DNA of 64,000 nucleotides. Source: Burkholderia sp. 8Y (GTDB taxonomy: Bacteria > Pseudomonadota > Gammaproteobacteria > Burkholderiales > Burkholderiaceae). This document shows, piece after piece, positions 8,803 to 18,434 of the stretch (positions are counted from its first letter, which is position 1; each line of letters starts with the position of its first letter). Location of the stretch: NCBI RefSeq assembly GCF_902506145.1, contig NZ_LR733519.1:2085213-2149212 (forward strand), read 5' to 3'. The notes beneath the pieces are model-generated. The model was not told the origin of the DNA. It was given only the letters and a program-made list of their open reading frames with translations, and did no database searches. A program made the position numbers and the translations under genes.

Positions 8803-9867
8803 TTACCTGAGAGTAGCGAGGTATGCCGACAGATCGCCTGATTCGACGGGCGAAAGCTTCATGTCGGGCATGAGCGTGCCGGGCTTGATTTCCTGCGCAT
8901 GCTGAATCCAGTCCATTAGATTCTCCGGCGTATTCACGACGGTGCCTGCCGCCAGCAGCCGGCGCGACAGAACATGCGTGAGATCGGGTGCCTGCACCCC
9001 CGCCGACTTGCTGCCGCGAACCGCATGGCAACCCGCGCAGCGTTCTTCGAACAGCTTCCTGCCGTGGATCGCCTGCACGGTGGCGGGCGCGGGCGCATTA
9101 CGTTGTTGCGCGGCGTACCATCGGTCGTAATCTGCTTGCGACTGCGCATAGACTTCGAATGCCATGTGAGCATGTTGCACGCCGCAGTATTGCGTGCATT
9201 GACCGCGAAAGATGCCGGGCCTGTCTGCCTGTATCCACTGACGGTTCGTGTTGCCGGGTATCGTCTGCGTCTTGCCCGACAATTGCGGCACCCAGAACGC
9301 GTGAATCACGTCCGCGCTCTTGAGCAGCACCAGTACCGGCACGCCCACCGGCATATGCAGTTCGTTGGCGGTCGTGAAGGCGCTTGCGCCCTGACCGTAA
9401 TCCACTTTCCACCACCAGTCGTAGGCGGTGACTGTCACCGTGAGCGCGGGTGCCCTAGGCGGATCGGCGACTTCGGCGAGTACCGTCAGCATGTACACCG
9501 CAATGCCGAACAACGCCACGGTGGAAATGGTCGTGCCCACATAGATGAAGCTCAGGCCGCCTCCTTTGCCGAGCGCCCGGTGGTCTTCGCGTTTGCGGCG
9601 GCGAAACATGGCGATCAACAACATCACCGCGATGATGATGCAGACGAGACAGCAAATGGCCGTCAGCACCCAGTCGAGCTGCAGCACGGGATGGGCCGCA
9701 GGCCCTTTGCTGTGGAGGAAATAGGCGAGCGGCGTCGGCCCGCTCGTGAGCGAATCGGCGGGGTCGGGCGCGGTCTCGTTCGCATACGCTGCGATCTGAC
9801 GAAGCGAGACCGCGAGCGCCAGCCCGGTCCGGAAAAGGGATACGAAAAACCGACGCACACAGATCAC
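8803..9867 (-). CDS. ctaC: Cytochrome c oxidase subunit II fused to cytochrome c
   Basis: The 354-residue protein has a signal-like N terminus, two membrane spans (about residues 65-88 and 106-130), a CuA cupredoxin domain and a C-terminal cytochrome c. CuA ligands are His189 (DVIHAFWVP), then Cys224, Cys228, His232 and Met235 in GQCTQYCGVQHAHM. The usual Glu between the two Cys is Gln. The heme site is CAGCH at 277-281, with MPDM as likely Met ligand. The aromatic electron-entry patch AYDWWW is kept. It is the first gene of a four-gene operon. The GTG at 9867 was chosen because AAGGAG lies 5-6 nt upstream; in-frame ATGs at 9891 and 9897 are alternatives. Confidence 0.92.
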   Translation of the reverse strand: MICVRRFFVSLFRTGLALAVSLRQIAAYANETAPDPADSLTSGPTPLAYFLHSKGPAAHPVLQLDWVLTAICCLVCIIIAVMLLIAMFRRRKREDHRALGKGGGLSFIYVGTTISTVALFGIAVYMLTVLAEVADPPRAPALTVTVTAYDWWWKVDYGQGASAFTTANELHMPVGVPVLVLLKSADVIHAFWVPQLSGKTQTIPGNTNRQWIQADRPGIFRGQCTQYCGVQHAHMAFEVYAQSQADYDRWYAAQQRNAPAPATVQAIHGRKLFEERCAGCHAVRGSKSAGVQAPDLTHVLSRRLLAAGTVVNTPENLMDWIQHAQEIKPGTLMPDMKLSPVESGDLSAYLATLR

Positions 9868-9990
9868 ATCTTCTCCTTGATGCCTCGGCATTCTCAAAAG
9901 AGGATTCTGTCTCGGGGCTTGGTTCTAGCAAGGCGTATTCCGTGCCGGCCTCGCTGACTGCCCCAGCGTTGGGATCGCGCGCCGAGTTGT

Positions 9991-10003
9991 AGCACATTGT
10001 GCT
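9991..10003. promoter_or_regulatory. Perfect palindrome in the divergent oxidase/MarR promoter region
   Basis: AGCACATTGTGCT is a perfect 6+1+6 palindrome followed by a run of T. It sits in the 287-nt gap between the oxidase operon, transcribed leftward, and a MarR-type regulator, transcribed rightward. MarR proteins bind palindromes of this size, so it is a candidate operator. This is inference from position and symmetry. Confidence 0.4.
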
Positions 10004-10154
10004 TTTTTCACGCCCATTGCAAAATGTTCTTTAGTGCCGCAGCGCGTAGCGTGAGGCGGCGAATGTGGCATGCACATCTGCTACCATGAATGGCACTTTC
10101 AGCCGAAACGCTATTCATTTACCCATCAACTGACCAGCAGGACGCGTGCGCAGA

Positions 10155-10571
10155 ATGAAGCAAGCGAATAACCGCGGTGGCAAGGGCCTGCCGAGCAAAA
10201 CGGACCTCGAATCGCTTTCGAATTTCCGCTATCAACTCCGGAAGTTCCTTCGCTATTCCGAGGAAATCACGCACGCGGCCGGCATCACGCCTCTTCAGTA
10301 TCAACTCCTGTTACATGTGCGCGGCATGCCGGGACGCACGTGGGCCAGTGTCGGTGAGTTGGCCGAACGCCTTCAGGCGGCACCCAACGGCACCGCCGCG
10401 CTGGTCAGCCGATGCGAACGCGCAGGGTTCGTCATGCGCAAACCCGGAGAGAGCGATCGGCGTCAAGTCGAAGTGCATCTCACGCCCAAAGGCGAGCGAT
10501 GCTTGCTGAAGCTCGCCGCGATGCATCTCACCGAAATGCAAACGTTCGGCTGGCTCGCCAGCAGCGTTTGA
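10155..10571 (+). CDS. MarR-family transcriptional regulator
   Basis: The 138-residue protein has the winged-helix pattern of MarR regulators. Helices span TPLQYQLLLHV and SVGELAERLQAAPNGTAALVSRCERAGFV, followed by a wing with RKPGESDRRQVEVHLTPKG, where the Asp-Arg-Arg wing motif is canonical. It would act as a dimer, often a repressor relieved by phenolics or oxidants. It is divergent from the alternative oxidase operon and may control it. The start is uncertain: ATG at 10155 has a weak AGGA 12 nt upstream; GTG at 10146 is the alternative. Confidence 0.88.
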   Translation: MKQANNRGGKGLPSKTDLESLSNFRYQLRKFLRYSEEITHAAGITPLQYQLLLHVRGMPGRTWASVGELAERLQAAPNGTAALVSRCERAGFVMRKPGESDRRQVEVHLTPKGERCLLKLAAMHLTEMQTFGWLASSV

Positions 10572-10829
10572 TTCGTTCATGCGGTCGATGTGAACCTGAG
10601 CGAAGCTCGACACGCGAGCACGGGAGGCCGGGTTCATCCACATCGCTTGCGACGACAAGAAAGACGCCATCGACGCACCATGCGATCCGCGCTCATTGAA
10701 CCAGCACGGCGTGACATTCTTTTCCCGCCGCCGACATATTGGGCACGCGTGCTGCTCCGAGCCGTTTGACTGTCGCACTTCCAAGCGTTATTCCTGAAAT
10801 CGCCCTATGCGTCGACGAGGAGGCACCGA

Positions 10830-11831
10830 ATGCCCAAGGTAGTCGTCATCACAGGCGCCGGTGCCGGCGTCGGTCGCGCCACCGTCGACGAATTCGCGCA
10901 GCAGGGCTACGACGTGGCTCTCCTGTCACGCGACGCTGAACGGCTGGAGCGGGCGGCGTTGCAAGTCCGCGCGGCCTACGGCGTGCGCGCGCTGGCCATT
11001 CCTACCGATGTCGCCGATGCACAGGCGGTCGACCATGCTGCATCGCGTGTGGAAGAGACACTGGGACCGATCGATGTCTGGGTGAACGTCGCGATGGCGA
11101 CCGCGTTCTCTCCGGTTTCCAAACTCACGGCAGACGAGATCGAGCGCGGCACGAAGGTCACTTATCTCGGACAAGTCCACGGCATGATGTCCGCGCTCGC
11201 GCGCATGCGTACGCGCAACCGCGGCACCATCGTGAATGTCGGCTCGGCGCTCGCCTATCGTTCGGTGCCGCTGCAATCGGTGTATTGCGGCGCGAAGTTC
11301 GCGATTCGCGGCTTCACCGATTCGCTTCGATCCGAAATCATTCACGACCGGCTGAAAGTCCATCTGACGGTGGTCGCGCTGCCCGCTGTGAACACGCCGC
11401 AATTCGATTGGGCGCTCAACAAGATGGGCAAGCGCGCGCGGCCCGTCGCGCCGATTTTCGAGCCCGAGGTCGCTGCGCGCGCCATCTACTTCGCCGCGAC
11501 GCACCGTCGTCGCGAGGTCTGGGTCGGCTTTTCCAGCGTCAAGGCGATTCTCGCGAATCGGATCGCGCCGGCGCTCATCGACCGTTATCTGGCGCACTCC
11601 GGCTATAGCGGCCAGCTCACCGACGAGCCGCTGCCGAAAGACGCGCCCAGCAATCTGTTCGATCCCGTTCCCGGCGACTACGGGGCTCACGGTCGTTTCG
11701 ACGACGAGGCTCGGCCACGCAGCATGGAGATGTTCACTGACCGCCACCGCGCGCTTCTCTGGGGACTGGCGGGCATCGGCACCATCGGTCTGTTCGGTAT
11801 ACTAACGAAACGACGGAGCGGCGAGCGGTGA
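10830..11831 (+). CDS. SDR-family oxidoreductase with C-terminal membrane anchor
   Basis: The 333-residue short-chain dehydrogenase has the NAD(P)-binding TGAGAGVGRA motif near residues 8-17 and the catalytic YCGAK (YxxxK) near residue 152. A Ser lies upstream in NVGSALAYRS. The C terminus has a hydrophobic stretch (ALLWGLAGIGTIGLFGIL) that could anchor it to the membrane. A GAGGAGG ribosome-binding site precedes the ATG. Its stop overlaps the start of the GH15 gene (GTGA), so the two are translationally coupled. The substrate is unknown; this SDR subgroup recurs next to trehalase-like GH15 genes in proteobacteria. Confidence 0.9.
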   Translation: MPKVVVITGAGAGVGRATVDEFAQQGYDVALLSRDAERLERAALQVRAAYGVRALAIPTDVADAQAVDHAASRVEETLGPIDVWVNVAMATAFSPVSKLTADEIERGTKVTYLGQVHGMMSALARMRTRNRGTIVNVGSALAYRSVPLQSVYCGAKFAIRGFTDSLRSEIIHDRLKVHLTVVALPAVNTPQFDWALNKMGKRARPVAPIFEPEVAARAIYFAATHRRREVWVGFSSVKAILANRIAPALIDRYLAHSGYSGQLTDEPLPKDAPSNLFDPVPGDYGAHGRFDDEARPRSMEMFTDRHRALLWGLAGIGTIGLFGILTKRRSGER

Positions 11832-13603
11832 GCCGGCTCATAGAAGACTATGCGCTGCTGGGTGACGGACAGACCGCCGCGCTCCTGAGCCGCGATGGTT
11901 CGATCGACTGGCTGTGCTGGCCGCGCTTCGACTCTGACGCGTGCTTTGCCGCTTTGCTCGGCACGCCCCAGAACGGATGCTGGTCGCTCGCGCCCGCAGG
12001 GTCCGTCGAGCGACAGACACGGCGGTATCAGGACGACACGCTCGTCATAGAGACAGACTTCGAGCTGCCCGGCGGCGCGGTTCGCCTGATCGACTTCATG
12101 CCTGTGGGCGAAGCGTCGAGTTCGGTGGTACGCATGGTCATCGGGCTGCGGGGCGTCGTGCAGATGAACATGGTCTTGCGACTACGCTTCAACTATGGCG
12201 CCCTCTGCCCCTGGAGCGAACAGATCGACGGTGCGATTCAGGCTTGCATCGGACCGGACCGCGTCGTACTCCGATCGGATATTGCTTTGAGCATGACGAA
12301 CGGAACAGCGGAAACGTCGTTCGCGGTGCATGCCGGCGAATCCGTCACCTTCGTGATGAGCTATGGCGCGTCCCACGATGCGCCGCCACCGCCCGTCGAC
12401 GCGCAAGCCGCGCTGCGCAAGACGCAGCACGACTGGCGCGAGTGGATCAGCCGATTCGACAACAGCAGAACCGACTGGCCCGAAGCAGTCAGGCGTTCGC
12501 TGCTGACGCTGAAGGCTCTCACGCACGGGCGCACGGGCGCGATCGTCGCCGCGCCCACGACGTCGCTCCCGGAAGCGCCGGATGGCCGAATGAACTGGGA
12601 TTACCGTTATGGCTGGCTGCGCGATACGAGCTTCGCGATGGTCGCGCTTCTCAATGCCGGGTTCAACGGCGAAGCAAGCGCATGGCGCGACTGGCTCTTG
12701 CGTTCAATTGGCGCGTCGCCTGAGCATATTCGGATCATGTATCGCGTCGATGGCGGGCGTCATCTGTCCGAATGGACGGTGGACTGGCTGCCCGGCCACC
12801 GCTATGCGCTGCCTGTTCGCGTCGGGAACGCGGCGGCGGAACAGCATCAGGTGGATGTGCTCGGCGAAATCATCGACTGTCTGGACGTCGGCCGGCGCGG
12901 CGGGCTCGCGCCTGCGAGCAGCGAGGACTTCGTCGAGACAGGCATCGTCGAGCATCTGGAACACGTGTGGAACACGCCGGGCTCGGGTATCTGGGAGTCA
13001 CGCAATACGCCGCGCCACTATACGTACTCACGCGTGATGGTGTGGGTGGCGCTCGACCGTTTCGTGAACAGCCGATCCGGTGACGCTGCTCGCTCGTCCC
13101 TCATGCAACGGCTCATCGCTCTTCGGCAGACGGTTCGCGACGAAATCTGTCGTGAAGGATGGAACGAGGGCCTCGGCAGCTTCACTCAGTACTATGGCGC
13201 CGACGAACTCGACGCCAGCCTGCTTCTGATGCCGCTCGTGGGCTTTCTGCCCGCCGACGAACCGCGGATGGCATCGACAATCGAAAGGATTCGCCGGGAT
13301 TTGAGCGAGAACGGGCTCATCAGACGCCGCAAGGTTCGGCCCGAAGGCCCGAACGAAGGCACCTTTCTGGCGTGCTCGTGCTGGATGGCCGATTGCCTTC
13401 AATTGCAGGGACGCACGGACGAGGCGCGACAGCAGTTCGAGCGCGTTCTTGCCGTGGCGAATGACCTCGGACTGCTTTCCGAGCAATACAATGCGCAGCG
13501 CCGCGAGCTTGCCGGCAATTTTCCGCAGGCGCTCACGCATCTCGCGGTCATCAATACCGCGCTCGGGTTGTGCGGGCCGACGATACAGCGGGGAGGCGGT
13601 TAA
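11828..13603 (+). CDS. Glycoside hydrolase family 15 (trehalase/glucoamylase-like)
   Basis: The 591-residue cytoplasmic protein starts with IEDYALLGDGQTAALLSRDGSIDWLCWPRFDS, the N-terminal signature of bacterial GH15 proteins. The (alpha/alpha)6 catalytic domain follows with NWDYRYGWLRDTSF. The likely acid is in RPEGPNEGTFLACSCWM and the likely base Glu in GLLSEQYN. Bacterial enzymes of this group hydrolyse alpha-glucosides such as trehalose or isomaltose. It starts with GTG inside the stop of the SDR gene. No signal peptide is visible. Confidence 0.92.
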   Translation: MSRLIEDYALLGDGQTAALLSRDGSIDWLCWPRFDSDACFAALLGTPQNGCWSLAPAGSVERQTRRYQDDTLVIETDFELPGGAVRLIDFMPVGEASSSVVRMVIGLRGVVQMNMVLRLRFNYGALCPWSEQIDGAIQACIGPDRVVLRSDIALSMTNGTAETSFAVHAGESVTFVMSYGASHDAPPPPVDAQAALRKTQHDWREWISRFDNSRTDWPEAVRRSLLTLKALTHGRTGAIVAAPTTSLPEAPDGRMNWDYRYGWLRDTSFAMVALLNAGFNGEASAWRDWLLRSIGASPEHIRIMYRVDGGRHLSEWTVDWLPGHRYALPVRVGNAAAEQHQVDVLGEIIDCLDVGRRGGLAPASSEDFVETGIVEHLEHVWNTPGSGIWESRNTPRHYTYSRVMVWVALDRFVNSRSGDAARSSLMQRLIALRQTVRDEICREGWNEGLGSFTQYYGADELDASLLLMPLVGFLPADEPRMASTIERIRRDLSENGLIRRRKVRPEGPNEGTFLACSCWMADCLQLQGRTDEARQQFERVLAVANDLGLLSEQYNAQRRELAGNFPQALTHLAVINTALGLCGPTIQRGGG

Positions 13604-13979
13604 GCGCCTCTCGCAGCGTTAATACGTAGTCCGCAGTAATACTCCATAGCGCCCATTTCGCGGGTGCGCAAGACGCGCCACCTCACTGCCGCCCCAAAGG
13701 GTAACCGCGCATTGACACGCCAGGCATTCGATGCGCAGATTCAACCAGTTGCGGCTCAGGCGCAATCCTTCGATGAATACGCACAGGCGCAGCGCCAACT
13801 TGCTTAGTCATCCCGTCTTTCGACCACCGAATCGAAGCTGCCCCAAACTTACCGATTCGGCCCACTATCCTTTGTGGGGTATCGCACAAACGGAAAACGA
13901 TTAGGGATACGACGGTTTTTTCAATGACCTAATGTCTCCTTGCGGCGACCCGACGCCGTCCGCGGACAAAGGAACAAAC
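13604..13979. other. Intergenic region before the multicopper oxidase
   Basis: No gene is supported in these 376 bases. Short open frames on the minus strand (13683-13889 and 13901-14230) have no recognisable sequence and no ribosome-binding site. The last 60 bases should hold the promoter of the multicopper oxidase, and ACAAAGGAAC just before 13980 is its ribosome-binding site. Confidence 0.5.
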
Positions 13980-16274
13980 ATGAAAAGGTCATTGAAAGGA
14001 TGCGGCCATGCGCTGCGTACGGTGCTTCTCACGCTCGTGTTCGTTCCTGCGCTATGTTCTGCACAGAGCACTCTGAACGCGCGCTCCTTTACCGATGTTG
14101 ACGATACCGCCGACGCCACCGCCGGCAATTCGGCCGTATCCACGGCGGGCAGTCTGGTCTCTATTTTGCAACGGTTGCAATGCGCCTCGGGACTGAATCC
14201 GTCAGGCAATTCGGCGACCGTTTCGCTCACGGCGAAGATGGGTTCTTATAAAATCTTTAACCCGTCGACGAACGTGTTCGATACGGTCAACATGCGTTCG
14301 TACAACGGCTGTCCGTCAGGACCGACCATCAGCATCAAGCCGGGCGCCACGCTCAAGCTGAACTTCACGAATAATCTTCCGCTGAATCCGGACGACGGCA
14401 CCTGCCCGAGCCAGCCCGATCACGTCACACCGCATTGCTTCAACAACACGAACATTCATACGCACGGATTGCACGTATCGCCGTCGGGCAATGCCGACAA
14501 CGTGCTGATTACCGTGCCGCCGAGCGGCGGCAAATCGACGAGTGCGAGCACGCATCAGTACGTCTACACCATACCGTCGAACCATCCGTCCGGCACGTTC
14601 TGGTATCACTCACACTTGCACGGATCGACCGCCATCGACGTGGCGAGCGGCATGGCGGGCGTGCTGATCGTGCGCGGCTCGCGCCCGGCACGCGCGGGCG
14701 TCGCCAACGGCAGCGCGGACATCGATACGATTCTCCGACGCAAGCTGCTCGGATTGCCGCTGACCGAGCATGTGATGCTCTTCCAGCAGATCGAATACGC
14801 GTGTTTCAGCGATGCCACGTCCACCGTTCCGCTTCTTGATCCGACCACGGGCGAGTGGATTTGCCCTTCGGGCAAGGTGGGCGAGATACGCGGTTATAAC
14901 TATCAGCTCGGCTTCGTGACCGACACGCGCACAGGCGCGCCCGCTGGCGCGGTGAACTCGTCGTGGGTCATCTCGGGCCGCTATACGCAGATCAACGGCG
15001 TGGTGCAGCCGATCTTCCCGAGCGCGGCCGGCTTCGTGGCCGCCGGCGACATCCGGCGTCTGCGCATGGTGCATGGCGGCAACCGCGACACCATCAACGT
15101 GAAGATCGTGCGGGCGAATCTGTCGGCGCTCGGCCTCGCGGATTCACAGTCGTTGAGCACCGCACAAGTGAACACGGCGACGAACGCCGCGGCGTCCGCG
15201 TTGGCGAACGACAAAACGAAGACTTCACAAACCGTCACGCTCGACTCCCTGTGCAGCGGCGAAACCGTCAAGCAACTGGAGTTCGCCGAAGACGGCATCA
15301 CGATGCAAACGATGGTGGAAAAGGACGTCAACTCGATGAACCCCGGTTATCGAAGCGACGTGCTGGTGGCGTTTCCGTCGCCCGGCTTGTATTGCATCCT
15401 CGACGAAGCGGCATCGGCGTCGGCCACCATCAACTTCCGTCAAGGCGCAAGCAAGGTGAAGGACCGCCGGCTGCTGTCGTTTGCGCGCGTGGGCCCGGGC
15501 GTGAACATCCCCAACACGACCGTGGGCAGCCATTCGAAGTACTGGCAGTATGTTCGCGATCAGCTCGTGGCCGCGAATCCCACGCTGGCTCAACCGGCGA
15601 AGACCGATCTTCAGTCGCTGTCGCTGCGTGCCTTCGCGCCGACCGTGCCTGTGGACGGTCCGATCAAGCAGACGGTCAATCAACAATTCCAGATCACGTT
15701 CCCGACGGGGCCGAACCTGCCGCTAAACTTCATGATCGAAGGTTCGTCGTATGATCCGTCCGTCATACGCGTGACCGGCACGTTGGGCACGGTGGATCAG
15801 TGGAATGTCGGCGCGTCGACGTTCGCCACGCACGTGTTCCATATCCACACGAATCCGTTCAAGATCATCGACATCAAGAACGCGGCGAACAACTCGATCT
15901 TCGATGGTTCCGGCAACTGCACGCCAGAGGAACTGGCGACCGGCGACAGCGAGTACTGCAACCTGCAAGGCGTGATACGCGACACGCTCTTCATCAAGGC
16001 GGGCTACACGTTGCAGATGCGAACGGCATACGAGGACTTCACCGGCGAGTTCGTGATGCACTGCCATATCCTCGATCACGAAGACCGCGGCATGATGGAG
16101 AACGTGGCCGTGGTGTCGCCGACGACCGCCTGGTTGCAGCGCCTCACTTCGCCTGTCACCGCGATGAAGGCGAGCACGAGCCGATGGCTCGCCCGCCTGC
16201 GCGGCGAAGACGAAACTAAGCTCGCGCTTGCGGCATCGCTCTGTTCTGCGAAGGATTATTCGCGCGGCCAGTGA
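13980..16274 (+). CDS. Secreted multicopper oxidase
   Basis: The 764-residue protein has a signal peptide ending near ALCSAQS (about residue 28). All four copper-binding clusters are present: HTHGLH at about 160-165, WYHSHLHG, HVFHIHTNPF, and HCHILDHEDRGMM near the C terminus. The axial Met is in the last cluster. It would oxidise phenols or metal ions in the periplasm or outside and reduce oxygen to water. The middle cupredoxin domain carries a long insert without copper ligands. ATG 13980 was chosen because it begins the signal peptide and has an AAAGGAAC site; the frame is open upstream to 13932. Laccase, manganese oxidase or copper-tolerance roles are all possible. Confidence 0.93.
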   Translation: MKRSLKGCGHALRTVLLTLVFVPALCSAQSTLNARSFTDVDDTADATAGNSAVSTAGSLVSILQRLQCASGLNPSGNSATVSLTAKMGSYKIFNPSTNVFDTVNMRSYNGCPSGPTISIKPGATLKLNFTNNLPLNPDDGTCPSQPDHVTPHCFNNTNIHTHGLHVSPSGNADNVLITVPPSGGKSTSASTHQYVYTIPSNHPSGTFWYHSHLHGSTAIDVASGMAGVLIVRGSRPARAGVANGSADIDTILRRKLLGLPLTEHVMLFQQIEYACFSDATSTVPLLDPTTGEWICPSGKVGEIRGYNYQLGFVTDTRTGAPAGAVNSSWVISGRYTQINGVVQPIFPSAAGFVAAGDIRRLRMVHGGNRDTINVKIVRANLSALGLADSQSLSTAQVNTATNAAASALANDKTKTSQTVTLDSLCSGETVKQLEFAEDGITMQTMVEKDVNSMNPGYRSDVLVAFPSPGLYCILDEAASASATINFRQGASKVKDRRLLSFARVGPGVNIPNTTVGSHSKYWQYVRDQLVAANPTLAQPAKTDLQSLSLRAFAPTVPVDGPIKQTVNQQFQITFPTGPNLPLNFMIEGSSYDPSVIRVTGTLGTVDQWNVGASTFATHVFHIHTNPFKIIDIKNAANNSIFDGSGNCTPEELATGDSEYCNLQGVIRDTLFIKAGYTLQMRTAYEDFTGEFVMHCHILDHEDRGMMENVAVVSPTTAWLQRLTSPVTAMKASTSRWLARLRGEDETKLALAASLCSAKDYSRGQ

Positions 16275-16286
16275 GGGTGAGAGAAC

Positions 16287-16345
16287 CTCCGCCATTGCGC
16301 GCCGGGACGCACACTTATTGAGTCCGATGGCCGCGCATGGCGGAG
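16287..16345. repeat. Long inverted repeat between convergent genes
   Basis: CTCCGCCATTGCGCG at 16287-16301 pairs with CGCGCATGGCGGAG at 16332-16345, 14 base pairs with one bulged T. The loop is about 30 nt. It lies just past the multicopper oxidase stop and ahead of the converging ABC operon end at 16468, so it could act as a two-way transcription end or mRNA stabiliser. No T tract is visible. Confidence 0.45.
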
Positions 16346-16467
16346 CGTGTCTGTTCTCGCGATGAACGTCAGCGCACGCAGATGGTATCTGAGACCCAAA
16401 AGCGCCGGCCCTTTCGACAGATAGCGGCCAAGAGCCTGACAACGACCTCAACGGCGACTCGGCATCT

Positions 16468-17424
16468 TCAAGCCTGCGCCCGTCGCACCGGGCCCTTGAA
16501 CGACCATCCGTTGAGCGCGAGAAAAACCAGCAGCGTCGCGCCGAAGATGCACTGACGCCCTGCTTCACCGATCTGCAACGCCGTCAGCAGACTGGTGAGC
16601 GCCGTCAACAACAGCGCGGCCATCGCGACGGCAATGTAATCGCCGCGTCCACCCGCGAGCGACACGCCGCCTATCACAGCAACGACCACGCTCGGCAGCA
16701 CGTACGTCGTGCCGAGCCCGAGAAACGCCTGACCGACATAGCCGACCAGCAGCACGCCCGTGAGCGCCGCGATGATGCCGCTCGCCGTATAGACCGCGAT
16801 GCGTACCGCGCGCACGCGCGTGCCCGCGATGGCCGCCGCCGTCGGATTCGCGCCGGTGGCGAGCAGCCGGCGACCCCATGCGGAATGATCGAGAAAGCGC
16901 CACACGATCGCCCCGGCCGCGAGCCAGATGAGCGCGACGGTCGGCACGCCCGCGAGCGTCCTTCCGGCGAGCGCCGCGAGCGCCGGGCTCGCCGCCGTGT
17001 TGACGTGCATCACCGACGACCACACGATCAACCCGCCATCCACGAGACTCGCCATCGCGAGCGTCATGACGAGCGGCGGAATGCGCAGCAGCGTGATGCC
17101 GACGCCGTTCACGGCGCCCACCAGCGCGCCGCTCGCCGCTGCCACGATGAACGCCACAGCCAGACCCGGCGACGCGGGCCCGAGCAGCGCCGCGCCGAGA
17201 ATGCCGCCGAGCGTCGCCGCCGCGCCGACGGAGAGATCGAGCCCCTGTTCGCCCGCGATCATCACGAGCGATTGCGCGATGCCGAAAAGACCGAGAAAGG
17301 TCGCGATCTTCAACTGATTGGCGATCTGTCCCGGACTGGCGAAGCCCGGCACCGCGAACTGCCCGCCGACCAGCACGATGATCGCGAGCACCAGCAGAAA
17401 CACACGGCGCGATTGCGTATTCAT
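16468..17424 (-). CDS. CUT2 (ribose-type) ABC transporter permease
   Basis: The 318-residue inner-membrane permease of the RbsC/BPD_transp_2 family has many hydrophobic spans. Conserved motifs are GEQGLDLSVGAAATLGG near residue 60 and VVVAVIGGVSLAGGRGDYIAV near 260. The ATG at 17424 follows the stop of the upstream permease by 2 nt. It is the last gene of a seven-gene operon. With the second permease it probably forms a heterodimer served by the dual ATPase at 18431-19975. Confidence 0.92.
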   Translation of the reverse strand: MNTQSRRVFLLVLAIIVLVGGQFAVPGFASPGQIANQLKIATFLGLFGIAQSLVMIAGEQGLDLSVGAAATLGGILGAALLGPASPGLAVAFIVAAASGALVGAVNGVGITLLRIPPLVMTLAMASLVDGGLIVWSSVMHVNTAASPALAALAGRTLAGVPTVALIWLAAGAIVWRFLDHSAWGRRLLATGANPTAAAIAGTRVRAVRIAVYTASGIIAALTGVLLVGYVGQAFLGLGTTYVLPSVVVAVIGGVSLAGGRGDYIAVAMAALLLTALTSLLTALQIGEAGRQCIFGATLLVFLALNGWSFKGPVRRAQA

Positions 17425-17426
17425 GG

Positions 17427-18434
17427 TCAAGCCCTCCTCTTCGCGCCGACGAACGTAAAGCCGAGCGCGATCACGATCACCGCGCCCTTGAACACTTCCT
17501 GATAGTTGCTCGGGATGCCGGCGAAGTAGACCACGTTGCCGATCAGCGCGAGCACGAGCGCGCCGCACACGGCGCCGAGCATGGAGCCGCGCCCGCCCGC
17601 GAGCGAGATGCCGCCGATCACCACGGCGGCCACCGAGTTCAGCGTGTATGGCAAGCCGAGGCGCGCATCGCCGGATGCGGTCTGCGCGGACAGGCACACC
17701 GCCGCCGCGAACACGAAGAGCCACGCGAGCATATAGCCGAGCAGCTTCACGAGCCGGACATCGACGCCGACCTTGAACATCGCGTCGGCATTGCTGCCGG
17801 TTGCGATCAGCCGCCGCCCGAAGCGGTGCCGCTGCAACACGGCCCAGATCACGACAGCGGCCAGCACGGGCAGCGCCGCGACCGGCACCATGCCGACGCG
17901 CGCCGCAAACCATTCGCCGAGCGCATCGGGCACCGTGCCGCCCGGCTGCGGCATCAGAAGCAGCGCGCAGCCGAACCACACCGCGCCCGTCGCGAACGTC
18001 GCGATGAGCGCGCTCTGCTTCGCGTAGCCAACGAGAAAGCCGTTGCACGCGCCAGCGGCGAGCGCGGCGGCCAACGCCGCGAGACACGTCGCGCCCGTGC
18101 CCCAGCCCATGAGACCCGGCACGGCGGCGAGCACGCAATTGACGAGCGAGATGCCCGCGCCCACCGACAAGTCCAGCTCGCCCATCAGCACGACCACCGC
18201 TTGCGCCATGCAGACGAGAATCACCGGCGCCGCGTTCTGCATGTTGCTCGCGATCGAATCGAGCGTCAGAAAGTCAGGTTGCAGCCACGCGTTGCACACG
18301 ACCACGGCAATCAGCATGATCAGCGCGGGCAAGGCGCTCGCGGCGCGCGCAAGCGTCGCCTTCAGTCCCGTGCCGATGCGTTTGACCGGCACGGCCTTGG
18401 TGCTTGGAAGCCCTTCGCTCAAGTGCGCTTTCAT
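17427..18434 (-). CDS. CUT2 (ribose-type) ABC transporter permease
   Basis: The 335-residue permease of the RbsC family has the motifs MGELDLSVGAGISLVNCVLA and VAAVVIGGISLAGGRGSMLGAV and about nine or ten hydrophobic spans after a 30-residue cytoplasmic N terminus. Its ATG overlaps the TGA of the ATPase gene (ATGA), showing translational coupling. It is paired with the downstream permease; two different permease subunits suggest a heterodimeric channel rather than the RbsC homodimer. Confidence 0.92.
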   Translation of the reverse strand: MKAHLSEGLPSTKAVPVKRIGTGLKATLARAASALPALIMLIAVVVCNAWLQPDFLTLDSIASNMQNAAPVILVCMAQAVVVLMGELDLSVGAGISLVNCVLAAVPGLMGWGTGATCLAALAAALAAGACNGFLVGYAKQSALIATFATGAVWFGCALLLMPQPGGTVPDALGEWFAARVGMVPVAALPVLAAVVIWAVLQRHRFGRRLIATGSNADAMFKVGVDVRLVKLLGYMLAWLFVFAAAVCLSAQTASGDARLGLPYTLNSVAAVVIGGISLAGGRGSMLGAVCGALVLALIGNVVYFAGIPSNYQEVFKGAVIVIALGFTFVGAKRRA

